A model generated the notes under the pieces. It saw nothing but the letters and a program-made list of their open reading frames with translations. It ran no database searches and was not told the origin of the DNA. Positions 40,450-48,415 of a stretch of DNA of 64,000 bases are shown here, piece by piece. The translations under genes and the position numbers were made by a program. Within the stretch, counting starts at the first letter, position 1, and each line of letters begins with the position of its first letter. This stretch comes from Fen-183 sp036504335. GTDB lineage: Bacteria; Acidobacteriota; Thermoanaerobaculia; UBA5066. The stretch is taken from contig DASXVJ010000014.1 of assembly GCA_036504335.1 (NCBI GenBank), forward strand, positions 106,117 through 170,116. The letters are read 5' to 3'.

Positions 40450-40501
40450 GCAACTCAGTCGCATCGACAGGATCGATTCGCGTTCGCGAGAAGGAGGGAC
40501 C

Positions 40502-43147
40502 ATGTTCTCTTTCCGGGTCGCAATGCTTTCCGCCTGCACGCTCTGCCTCGCGTCCGCGGCCGGGCCCGCCGCCGCCGCCGACGCTCCGGCGGGCACGATC
40601 GCCGGCACCGTCAGGACCTCGGCGGGCGGCCCCGTCGGCGGCGCGCCGATCGCCGTGACGGAGCAGGGTGGCCACGCCACGAGAATCGTCCGGACCAACG
40701 CTTCGGGGACGTACGAGGCCACGGGCCTCGCGCCCGGCGTGTATCAGGTCACGGCCGACATGCAGGGGTTCCGGGTGGCGGTCCGGAAGGACCAGTCCCT
40801 CGCTGCCGGTGCGCGGGTCGTCGTGGACTTCACGCTCGAGTTCCGGTTCGCGGCGGAGACGAAGGTGACCGCCATGAAGCGCGACGACACGATCGAGAAC
40901 ATCCCCGTCTCGGTCGCGGCGCCGACGGAGGACGCGCTCCGCGACCGGGGCGCCGAAACGATCGAGGACGTGGCGGCGAACGTCGCCGGATTCAGCATCC
41001 AGAACCTCGGCCCGGGCCAGAGCCAGGTCGCGATGCGCGGCGTCTCGTCGGGCCAGATCGCCCGTGACCAGCCGGGGGTGAAGGAGCAGGTGGGCGCCTA
41101 CCTGGACGAGTCGGTCATCTCGATGTCCCTCTTCACGCCCGACCTCGACTTCGTCGACACGTCCCGGATCGAGGTGCTCCGCGGACCGCAGGGGACCCTC
41201 TTCGGCTCCGGCTCCCTCTCGGGCACGGTCCGCTACATCACGAACCAGCCCGAGCTCGGGCTGACGAAATCCTTCGCCGAGCTCACCGGCGCGACGACGA
41301 CGCACGGGAGCCAGAGCGGCAGCGCGAAGGCGGGCTTCAACGTCCCGCTCGGCGACCTGGCGGCCCTGCGCACGGCGGTCTACTACGACCACAACCCGGG
41401 CTACATCAACGCCGTCCAGCCCGACCTGAGCGTCAAGAACGCGCTCAACGGCGGCGACCGAATGGGCTTCCGCGCAGCCCTCGCGATCGCCCCGAGCGAC
41501 GACGTCGTGATCATCCCCCGTGTCGTCTACCAGAAGGCCACGACGGACGGGTGGAACCGCACCGACGTCTACAACATCCTCGGCAATCCGTACACGACGA
41601 CGCGGCCGAAAGTGTTCCTCGGCGACCGCGAGCAGTTCACGCAGATTCCCGAGCCCTACACGGACAAGTTCCTCCTCGGCGATCTGACGATGAAGTTCAA
41701 GCTTGGCGACGTCCTGCTCACGTCGGTCACCTCGTACACGCACCGGGACGTCCTCGTCGTGCGCGACGCGGGCGCGCTCACGTCGAGCATCACCGGAGGC
41801 AGTTTCGGGCTTCCCGCGAGCGTCTACACGCTGGATTCGCCGCTCAACGACGCCACGAAGGCGACGGGGTGGACACAGGAGCTCCGCGCCTCCGGGAGCG
41901 CAGGGCGCCTGCAGTGGGTGGCGGGGGGGTTCTACGCGGACAACGACCGTCACTACGATCAGCAGCTGCATGTCGGGGGCTACGAGGCGCTCGTGCCGAC
42001 CGGGGGGCTCGCCAACACCCGGACCCTCGCCGGGAAGGACGTCCTCTACTGGTCGAACCTGGACTACAAGCTCAAGCAGTTCGCGCTCTTCGGCGAGGCG
42101 ACGTACGCGATCACGAAGGCGTTCAGCGTGACGGCCGGCCTGCGCTACTACCACTTCGACGAGGACAAGGCCCAGGTCTTCGACGGCCTCTTCGGCTCGG
42201 GCAGCGACGGGAAGCCCGTGTCGCAGCCCGGCACGACCAAAGCCGACGGCGTCGCGCCGCGCTTCATCGTGAGCTACAAGGTCAGCGACTCGACGACGCT
42301 CAACGCGCAGGCGGCGAAGGGTTTCCGGCTGGGCGGCGTGAACGACCCGACCAACTACAACCTGTGCACGCCCCAGGATCGCGTGACGTTCAGCGGCTAC
42401 GAGACCTGGAAGGACGAGACGGCCTGGAACTACGAGGTCGGGGCGAAGACGAGGTTCCTCGGCGGGAAGGGTTCGCTGAGCGTCTCGGGCTTCTACACGG
42501 ACATCTCCGACTTGCAGGTCACGGTGACGGCGGGCTCCTGCTCGTCCCGCCTGATCTTCAACGTGCCGAAGTCCCGGAGCGTCGGGGGCGAGTTCGAGCT
42601 CGGCCTGACGCCGAACGACCACTTCGACTTCTCGCTTTCGGCGAGTTACGCGAGCTCGGAAATCCGCTCGACGATCGCCGGGACGTCCGATCTCGTGGCG
42701 TCCACCGGCATTCGCGAGGGCAACCGGCTGCCGAGCGTGCCGAAGTTCCAGATGGCGTTGTCCGGCACGTATCAGCAGGACGTCGCGCCGGGGTTCCAGG
42801 GCTACGTGACCGCGACGTACAACCACGTGGGCTCGCGCTACACGCAGCTCGCCGACCAGGAGGCGGGCGTCGGGACGCTGAACCTGCTCTCGTTCGGCGC
42901 GAACACGATCGGCGGGCCTCTGACCCAGTCGACGTTCACGTTCGACCCGCTCCTGCCGTCCTACGACCTCGTCAACCTGCGGCTCGGCGTGAGGCACGGC
43001 TACTGGGACGTCGCCCTCTACGTCAACAATCTCACCGACCAGAGCGCGTACCTCGCTCTCGACCGCGAGCGCGGGTTCCGGGCGCGCGTCGGCTATCTGA
43101 CGAACCAGCCCCGGACGTTCGGCATCTCGTCCCGGTTCGACTTCTGA
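40502..43147 (+). CDS. TonB-dependent receptor with N-terminal carboxypeptidase-regulatory-like domain
   Basis: An 881-residue protein. A signal peptide (to about residue 25) is followed by a CarboxypepD_reg-like domain (about 30-110, with GTIAGTVRT and ATGLAPGVYQVTA). The plug domain (about 125-245) has NIPVSVAAPT, VAMRGVSSG and IEVLRGPQGTLFG. The beta-barrel ends in Phe (ISSRFDF). It imports a large ligand across the outer membrane using TonB energy; the sequence resembles the broad FecA/sugar receptor group. The ligand is unknown. It stands alone behind a strong promoter. Confidence 0.9.
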   Translation: MFSFRVAMLSACTLCLASAAGPAAAADAPAGTIAGTVRTSAGGPVGGAPIAVTEQGGHATRIVRTNASGTYEATGLAPGVYQVTADMQGFRVAVRKDQSLAAGARVVVDFTLEFRFAAETKVTAMKRDDTIENIPVSVAAPTEDALRDRGAETIEDVAANVAGFSIQNLGPGQSQVAMRGVSSGQIARDQPGVKEQVGAYLDESVISMSLFTPDLDFVDTSRIEVLRGPQGTLFGSGSLSGTVRYITNQPELGLTKSFAELTGATTTHGSQSGSAKAGFNVPLGDLAALRTAVYYDHNPGYINAVQPDLSVKNALNGGDRMGFRAALAIAPSDDVVIIPRVVYQKATTDGWNRTDVYNILGNPYTTTRPKVFLGDREQFTQIPEPYTDKFLLGDLTMKFKLGDVLLTSVTSYTHRDVLVVRDAGALTSSITGGSFGLPASVYTLDSPLNDATKATGWTQELRASGSAGRLQWVAGGFYADNDRHYDQQLHVGGYEALVPTGGLANTRTLAGKDVLYWSNLDYKLKQFALFGEATYAITKAFSVTAGLRYYHFDEDKAQVFDGLFGSGSDGKPVSQPGTTKADGVAPRFIVSYKVSDSTTLNAQAAKGFRLGGVNDPTNYNLCTPQDRVTFSGYETWKDETAWNYEVGAKTRFLGGKGSLSVSGFYTDISDLQVTVTAGSCSSRLIFNVPKSRSVGGEFELGLTPNDHFDFSLSASYASSEIRSTIAGTSDLVASTGIREGNRLPSVPKFQMALSGTYQQDVAPGFQGYVTATYNHVGSRYTQLADQEAGVGTLNLLSFGANTIGGPLTQSTFTFDPLLPSYDLVNLRLGVRHGYWDVALYVNNLTDQSAYLALDRERGFRARVGYLTNQPRTFGISSRFDF

Positions 43148-43150
43148 CGC

Positions 43151-43166
43151 GCCGGGCGCCCCCGGC
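43151..43166. terminator. Possible bidirectional terminator
   Basis: GCCGGG / CCCGGC with a 4-base loop between two convergent genes. There is no T-run, so it is weak. Confidence 0.3.
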
Positions 43167-43643
43167 TCATTCCGCGAGGAGCTCTTCCACCCGGCGGGAG
43201 AGCTCCTCTTCCGACGACCGCGTCGGCGTGTAGAGCCGCACGCGGCCTTTCCGGTCGACGAGGGCGAGCGTCGGGTTCGACGACACTCCCCGGCGGACCA
43301 TCGTCTCGGTGTCGACGGGCACGGAGACGCCGTCGAGCATCCCGTAGGAGAGGACCCGGCCGAGGATCGGCGCCTGCGCCCTGCAGTCCCCGCACCAGTG
43401 CGCCCAGAAGAAGAGGACTGCGGGCCGGCCGCCGAGGGCGGCGCCCTGGATCTCCGGCGCCGGCTGCCCTTCGAGCGCCAGCAGGTTGACGTTCTTCCGG
43501 ATCCGGCAGCGCAGCTCGGTGTCCTTCGCGTGCGCGGATTCGGTCTCGAGGAATTTCAGCGCCGCCCCACGCCCGTGCTCGGGTACTCGCTTTGAATGAT
43601 GAAGAGGGGGACGCCGAAGTGCGCGCACCAGCCCGGTGGACAC
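43167..43643 (-). CDS. Thioredoxin-fold protein, probably truncated
   Basis: A 158-residue frame. The core LFFWAHWCGDCRAQAPILGR (CxxC as CGDC) and the end GVSSNPTLALVDRKGRVRLY match TlpA-like redox proteins. Two features suggest decay. The first 27 residues are arginine-rich and look out of frame, so the usual N-terminal half is missing. The segment between the CxxC helix and the cis-Pro strand (NPTLAL) is about 30 residues shorter than in relatives, judged from memory. No Shine-Dalgarno is visible. It may be a pseudogene or a minimal domain. Confidence 0.5.
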   Translation of the reverse strand: MSTGLVRALRRPPLHHSKRVPEHGRGAALKFLETESAHAKDTELRCRIRKNVNLLALEGQPAPEIQGAALGGRPAVLFFWAHWCGDCRAQAPILGRVLSYGMLDGVSVPVDTETMVRRGVSSNPTLALVDRKGRVRLYTPTRSSEEELSRRVEELLAE

Positions 43644-43682
43644 GAGGAATGCGTGTCACGTGCAACCTCCTCTTCTCTCTTC

Positions 43683-43722
43683 TCTTCCCGTCTTCCCGTC
43701 TTCCCGCCTTCCCGCCTTCCCG
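43683..43722 (+). repeat. 8-bp tandem repeat (5 copies)
   Basis: Five units of YCTTCCCG (three TCTTCCCG, two CCTTCCCG), preceded by a CT-rich tract. It lies in the 224-base space between the truncated thioredoxin-like gene and asnA. The rest of that space shows no supported gene. Confidence 0.85.
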
Positions 43723-43867
43723 CCTTTTCGGCGTCGGCGCCGGGGGAGAGCAGACCGCGTGCCACCCCCTGATGCGTCCGCATCAGTCGCGGTCCCGCCG
43801 GCCGGGACCCATGTTTTGACTGAACCGCGTTCCTCGCTGGACGCAATCCCCGAGAAAGGACGTGCCC

Positions 43868-45019
43868 ATGACGAAGAAACAGACCACGGTCCTCGACAAG
43901 AAGGCCGACCTCGCGGGCCCCGGCATCGGGAACTACGCCGAGCTCGAGAAGGTCCTCCCGAACGACTACACGCCTCTCCTCGACCCGAAGGAGACGCAGC
44001 GCGCGATCACGGCCGTCAAGCGTTACATCGAGGACGGCCTCTGCCGCGAGCTGGGCCTCATGCGCGTCGAGGTCCCGCTCATCGTCGACGCCGAGAGCGG
44101 CGTGAACGACTACCTCGACCGCGACGGCTCGCGCGGCCCCGTCACGTTCCACATCTCGAACGACAACGGCAAGAACCCGATCGAGGGGCAGGTCGTCCAG
44201 GCCGCCACGAAGTGGAAACGGGTGGCGCTGAAGCAGTTCGGGATGAGGCCCGGCGAGGGCCTCGTGACCGACATGCGCGCCGTGCGCAAGGACTACTTCC
44301 TCGACCACGACCACAGCGCCTACGTCGACCAGTGGGACTGGGAGAAGGTCATCACGCCCGAGCAGCGGAGCCTCGACTTCCTGACGAAGACGGTCGAGGG
44401 GATCTGGCGCGTGATCAGGGGCGCGGAGGACTTCGCGCTCGAGACGTTCCCGGGCCTGAAGAAGAGGAAGCTCCCGACGCTCCCGGACAAGCTGGAGTTC
44501 CTGCACGCCGAGGACATCCTCGACATGTTCCCGGACCTCCCGAGGAAGCAGCGGGAGACCGCGATTCTCCAGAAGCACCCGGCCGTCTTCATCTACGGGA
44601 TCGGCTGGACGCTGGCGGACGGCTACCCGCACGAGATGCGCGCCGCCGACTACGACGACTGGGTCACCCCGACGCACGCGAAGGACGGCCGGACGATGCA
44701 CGGCCTGAACGGCGACATCCTCGTCTGGAACCCGATCACGAAGAGGCGCCACGAGCTCTCGTCGATGGGCGTCCGCGTGAACGCCGAGACGCTGAAGAAA
44801 CAGCTCGCTCTCACGCACCAGGAGCACTTCCTGAAGTTCCCGTACCACCAGGGCATCGTGAACGGGACGCTGCCGCTCTCGATCGGCGGCGGCATCGGAC
44901 AGTCGCGCGTCCTGATGCTTCTCCTGCGCAAGGCGCACCTCGGGGAGGTCAGCGTCACCGTGTGGCCGAAGATCCTCAAGGAGATGTGCGCGCAGAAGAA
45001 CATCCACGTCATCGAGTGA
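43868..45019 (+). CDS. asnA: Asparagine synthetase A (aspartate-ammonia ligase)
   Basis: A 383-residue enzyme with a class II aminoacyl-tRNA-synthetase-like fold that makes asparagine from aspartate, ammonia and ATP. Typical segments are VPLIVDAESGVND, RDGSRGPVTFHISND, GLVTDMRAVRKDYFLDHDHS and the C-terminal GGGIGQSRVLMLLLRKAHLGEV. ATG 43868 was preferred over GTG 43862 because GAAAGGA ends seven bases before it. A strong terminator follows. Confidence 0.9.
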   Translation: MTKKQTTVLDKKADLAGPGIGNYAELEKVLPNDYTPLLDPKETQRAITAVKRYIEDGLCRELGLMRVEVPLIVDAESGVNDYLDRDGSRGPVTFHISNDNGKNPIEGQVVQAATKWKRVALKQFGMRPGEGLVTDMRAVRKDYFLDHDHSAYVDQWDWEKVITPEQRSLDFLTKTVEGIWRVIRGAEDFALETFPGLKKRKLPTLPDKLEFLHAEDILDMFPDLPRKQRETAILQKHPAVFIYGIGWTLADGYPHEMRAADYDDWVTPTHAKDGRTMHGLNGDILVWNPITKRRHELSSMGVRVNAETLKKQLALTHQEHFLKFPYHQGIVNGTLPLSIGGGIGQSRVLMLLLRKAHLGEVSVTVWPKILKEMCAQKNIHVIE

Positions 45020-45051
45020 CGACCTGAAGATTCGGATTCCGGTGAAAAGGG

Positions 45052-45084
45052 GCGGCCGCGGCTTCGCGGCCGCTCTTTTCTTTC
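45052..45084 (+). terminator. Rho-independent terminator after asnA
   Basis: A perfect 9-bp stem (GCGGCCGCG, 45052-45060; CGCGGCCGC, 45065-45073) with a GCTT loop, followed by TCTTTTCTTTC. AAAAGG precedes it. Confidence 0.85.
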
Positions 45085-45138
45085 AAAGAAACTCTTGATC
45101 TTCTGGCCCCTCCCGCGGCCAATTCGGCATTTTTCGGG

Positions 45139-45144
45139 TATGAT
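45139..45144 (+). promoter_or_regulatory. Putative -10 element of the MerR/c-di-GMP operon
   Basis: TATGAT, 12 nt before GTG 45157, in a locally AT-rich stretch. There is no Shine-Dalgarno in the gap. Confidence 0.5.
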
Positions 45145-45156
45145 CGAAATACACGC

Positions 45157-45642
45157 GTGAAATTCAATCGCCGTATCCTCCAGTCTTCCTTCTCGACCGC
45201 GGAGGTCGCGAAGTTGACCGGGCTCACAGCCCGGCAGCTGGACTGGTGGGACCGTCGCGGCTTCCTGCGCCCGTCCGTGACGGCGGCGTCCGGCTACGGC
45301 ACGCGGCGGCGTTACTCGTTCACGGACGTCGTGAAGCTGCGCCTCGCCTCGCGCCTGCGCGCGGCCGGGTTCGGCCTGCCCCAGGTGCGGCGCGTCGTCG
45401 AGACCCTGAAGCGTCTCGATCCCGCCGCCGGAGGCCTCGCGACGGCGCGCCTCCTCGTGGCGGACCGGCGCGTCGTGTGGGCGCGGACCGACAGCGAGCT
45501 CGTCGACCTCCTTCACGGCGGGCAGCTCATGCTCGTCTTCCCGGTCGGCGAGGCGGTCGCCGACGTGGCGCGCGCCGCGGAGGACCTCGGCCGCGCCGGG
45601 GCGCGCGGTCTGCTCGGCGGCGTCCGGGGCCGGCGGCCGTGA
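45157..45642 (+). CDS. MerR-family transcriptional regulator
   Basis: A 161-residue protein. A winged-helix MerR domain (residues about 12-80) shows STAEVAKLTGLTARQLDWWDR, RRYSFTDVVKLRLASRL and GFGLPQVRRVV. The C-terminal half is a short regulatory domain without a cysteine cluster, so metal sensing is unlikely. It is the first gene of the operon, and its stop overlaps the GTG of the diguanylate cyclase (GTGA). It may regulate this operon or respond to c-di-GMP; that is inference. Confidence 0.75.
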   Translation: MKFNRRILQSSFSTAEVAKLTGLTARQLDWWDRRGFLRPSVTAASGYGTRRRYSFTDVVKLRLASRLRAAGFGLPQVRRVVETLKRLDPAAGGLATARLLVADRRVVWARTDSELVDLLHGGQLMLVFPVGEAVADVARAAEDLGRAGARGLLGGVRGRRP

Positions 45643-46748
45643 GCGCCGAGCGCGTCGAAGAGGCTCTCGCCTCGCGGATCGCGCGGCTCGCGCGGCTGGG
45701 CCGCGCGCGCGTCTTCTCCGAGGAACGTTTCGAGCGCGAGCTCGGCGCCGCGTGCGAGGGGATCGCGAGGGCGGAGATGCTCCGGCTGCTCCTCGTCGAG
45801 TGGACGGGCGTGACGATTCCGGCCGAGGACGTTCCGCGCGTCTGGACGCGCGTCACGGTCACGTTCCGGCGCCTCGCCGCCGCCGCGGGCAAGGGCCTGT
45901 CGCTCCAGACCGCTCTCCTGCACGAGTTCCACACGCGCCTCGGGCTCGTCAAGGAGCCGCGCATCGTCTCGGACCACGAGATCGCCGCGCTGCGCGTGAA
46001 CGCGATCACGGACCCGCTGACCGGCCTCTACAACCGCCGGTTCCTCCTCGACCACCTCGAGCGCGAGGTCTCGCGCGCCGAGCGCGCGGGCGGCGTCGTC
46101 TCGGTCCTGATGATGGATCTGGCGGGCTTCAAGTCGATCAACGACCGCCTCGGCCACCCGGTCGGCGACGGGATCCTCGTCCGCACCGCGAAGGCGATCC
46201 GCGAGTCGCTGCGCGTCGTGGACGCCGGCTGCCGGTACGGCGGGGACGAGTTCGTCGCCGTCCTCCCGAACAGCGACGTCGTCCACAGCCTCGCGGTCGC
46301 CGAGCGCATCCGGCACCGCGTCGCGGCCATCCGCCTCCCGCTGCGCCTCGGGATGAAGGTCGGCCTCAACTATGGCGTTGCGACGTTCCCCACGGACGGG
46401 CGCCTCCTCGACTTCCTCCTCAAGATGAGCGACATCCGGCTGTACGCGTCGAAGCGGCAGAACGGGAGGCCCTTCGAGCACACGCGCCGGTACCCGCGCT
46501 TCGCGGTCCCGGGCCTCACGCTGAAGGTGGGCCCCCCGAGGGCGAGGCGGCCGCTCCACGCCGAAGTGCAGGACATCTCCTTCGGCGGAATGTCGTTCGT
46601 GACGGGCGCCGTGAAGACGCCGGACCGCTTCGAGGGCGAGATTCTCCAGCGCTTCTCGGGCGAGCCTCACGAGATCACGATGCGGAGGGTGAGCTCCGTC
46701 GCGTTGCCGGACGGCCGTGTCCGCGTGGGTTGCGCGTATGTGCACTGA
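45639..46748 (+). CDS. Diguanylate cyclase with C-terminal PilZ domain
   Basis: A 369-residue protein from GTG 45639. A helical N-terminal domain (about 1-125) is followed by a GGDEF domain with intact YGGDEFV and an I-site RVVD placed five residues before GGDEF. That layout predicts c-di-GMP synthesis with product inhibition. The C-terminus (about 275-369) is PilZ-like, with RRYPRF and DISFGG, and would bind c-di-GMP. Synthesis and sensing are thus combined in one chain. Confidence 0.8.
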   Translation: MSAERVEEALASRIARLARLGRARVFSEERFERELGAACEGIARAEMLRLLLVEWTGVTIPAEDVPRVWTRVTVTFRRLAAAAGKGLSLQTALLHEFHTRLGLVKEPRIVSDHEIAALRVNAITDPLTGLYNRRFLLDHLEREVSRAERAGGVVSVLMMDLAGFKSINDRLGHPVGDGILVRTAKAIRESLRVVDAGCRYGGDEFVAVLPNSDVVHSLAVAERIRHRVAAIRLPLRLGMKVGLNYGVATFPTDGRLLDFLLKMSDIRLYASKRQNGRPFEHTRRYPRFAVPGLTLKVGPPRARRPLHAEVQDISFGGMSFVTGAVKTPDRFEGEILQRFSGEPHEITMRRVSSVALPDGRVRVGCAYVH

Positions 46749-46772
46749 GCGCCGGACGGCGCGGAGGACGCC

Positions 46773-48029
46773 CTGGACGGTCGCGCCCCGCTGAGAGCCG
46801 CGGCGGCCGGAGGCTTCCTGGCCCCGGCCCTCCTGTCCCTGTCCCTTCTCGTCTTCCTCGCCGCGGGCGCCGCAGCGCCGGCCGAGGTTCCGGTTCTCGC
46901 CGGCATCGCCGCCGCCGCGCTCCTCGCGGGCGCCGCGCTCGCCGCGGACGGCGCCGCGGGAGTTCTGGGCGCCTTCGCCGAGCCGCTGCGTCTCCTCGCG
47001 CCGCTCGGCCTCGCGCTGTTCGCTCTCGAACGCACGGGCGGAGCCGCGAGCGACCTCTACCCGCTCGTCCTCGTCCTGCTCGCGTGCGCGTCGCTCGCGT
47101 CGCGGGAGGCGGGGCGCTTCCTTCTCGTGGGCGTCTACGGCGGCCTGACCCTCCTCGTCGCGCTGCACCCGCCGGCGTCCCTCGCGGCTGCGCGCCCGCT
47201 CGCGCTGCGCGCCCTCTGGCCGCTCGCCGCGTTCATCGCGCTCGAGGCCGCAAGCCGGACGGCCGGAAGGGCCGCGGCGCCTGCCGCCGCGAAGGAGGCG
47301 AAGGCGGAGAGCGGCGAGCGCCGGCTCGCCGCCGTGCCCCGGCGGGACACGCGCGCCGAGATCCTGCACGACCTCAAGTCGCCGGTGACGGTCCTGCGCG
47401 TCTACACGGACCTCGTCGGAGAGAGCGCCCGGCGCGGCGAGCTGCCCGCGGCCGAGCACCTCGCAGCCCTCGCGCGAGAGCTCTCCCTCATGGAGTCGCT
47501 CGTGGGCGTGCCGCCGCGCGCGGGCGCCGCGCCGCCGCCGCCGCCGGCTCCCGCGGCCTCCGGCCGGTCGGAGCTCGTGGCGATCCTCTCGACGCTCGTC
47601 GAGTCCTACCGCGCCGCGCACGGCGGCCGCATCCGCCTCGAGTTCGTCGCGGAGGCGCCCGAGATCCCGGTCTTCGCCGATCCCGTGGCCCTCCAGCGCG
47701 CGTTCCGCAACGTCCTCGACAACGCGGTCAAGTACACGCCGTCGGGCGGGCAGGTGCGCGTGAGGGCGAGCGTCGTCTCGAATCACGCCTTCGTCGTGAT
47801 CAGCGACACGGGTTCCGGGATGTCGCCCGAGGAGCAGAAGCTCGCGTTCACGCCGGCCTGGCGCAGCCCCTCGGCCGTCGCCGCCGGCATCCCGGGGCGC
47901 GGGATCGGGCTCGGCGTCACGAAGGAGCTCCTCGACCAGAACGGCGGGAAGATCTCGCTCCTCTCCGAGCAGGGGCACGGGCTCGAGGTGACGATCATGT
48001 TCCCGCTCTCGCGCGAGGGCCGCGCGTGA
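46773..48029 (+). CDS. Membrane sensor histidine kinase, probable CTG start
   Basis: 418 residues if started at CTG 46773, which has GGAGG at 46763-46767 with five-base spacing. No ATG, GTG or TTG exists in frame between the preceding stop (46746) and GTG 47127. The latter would cut through the membrane region and has no good ribosome-binding site. The frame encodes about six hydrophobic segments (to about residue 155), then HDLKSPVTVLRVYTDLV with the phospho-acceptor His, and an ATPase domain with RNVLDNAVKYTPSGG, ISDTGSGMS and GIGLGVTKELL. It probably phosphorylates the next gene product. Confidence 0.75.
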   Translation: MDGRAPLRAAAAGGFLAPALLSLSLLVFLAAGAAAPAEVPVLAGIAAAALLAGAALAADGAAGVLGAFAEPLRLLAPLGLALFALERTGGAASDLYPLVLVLLACASLASREAGRFLLVGVYGGLTLLVALHPPASLAAARPLALRALWPLAAFIALEAASRTAGRAAAPAAAKEAKAESGERRLAAVPRRDTRAEILHDLKSPVTVLRVYTDLVGESARRGELPAAEHLAALARELSLMESLVGVPPRAGAAPPPPPAPAASGRSELVAILSTLVESYRAAHGGRIRLEFVAEAPEIPVFADPVALQRAFRNVLDNAVKYTPSGGQVRVRASVVSNHAFVVISDTGSGMSPEEQKLAFTPAWRSPSAVAAGIPGRGIGLGVTKELLDQNGGKISLLSEQGHGLEVTIMFPLSREGRA

Positions 48030-48415
48030 CCGCGCGCGTCTTCGTCCTCGACGACGACCCCGCGATGGTCGAGGCCGTGATGGCCGTCCTCGTCCACGAC
48101 GGCTTCGATGTCGACGGCACGAGCGACTCCGCGGCTTTCCTGAGGACGGTGCTCCGCACGCCGCCCGACCTCGTCGTCCTCGACGTGAACATGCCCGGCC
48201 TCACGGGCTGGGAGATCTGCGACATCCTGCGGCGCCAGCCGGTCACGGCGGAGCTGCCCGTCCTGTTCCTGACGGGGCGCGGCGAGGTCGCCGACCGCAT
48301 CACGGCGATGCAGGTCGGCGGCACGGACCACCTCACGAAGCCGTTCCGGGCGGAGGACCTGAGGGCGCGCGCGCGCGCCCTGACGGGGCGCGCCGCCGCG
48401 AAGGGAGTGCGATGA
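48026..48415 (+). CDS. Single-domain response regulator
   Basis: A 129-residue receiver domain. GTG 48026 overlaps the kinase stop. The acidic pocket DDD is near residue 10, the phospho-acceptor Asp lies in VVLDVNMPG (about residue 54), the Thr in FLTGR and the Lys in TKPF. There is no output domain, so it must act by protein contact, perhaps on the neighbouring cyclase or phosphodiesterase. Confidence 0.85.
   Translation: MTARVFVLDDDPAMVEAVMAVLVHDGFDVDGTSDSAAFLRTVLRTPPDLVVLDVNMPGLTGWEICDILRRQPVTAELPVLFLTGRGEVADRITAMQVGGTDHLTKPFRAEDLRARARALTGRAAAKGVR

Noticed and set aside
40450..40501. Riboswitch upstream of the TonB-dependent receptor gene
   Set aside because: The leader between the -10 box and the start is only about 50 bases and shows no conserved riboswitch pattern.
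40205..42997. 930-codon open frame antisense to the TonB-dependent receptor gene, and similar long frames elsewhere
   Set aside because: It is rich in Arg, Glu, Asp and His with no hydrophobic core, a typical shadow frame in GC-rich DNA. The receptor on the other strand has clear domains and a promoter.
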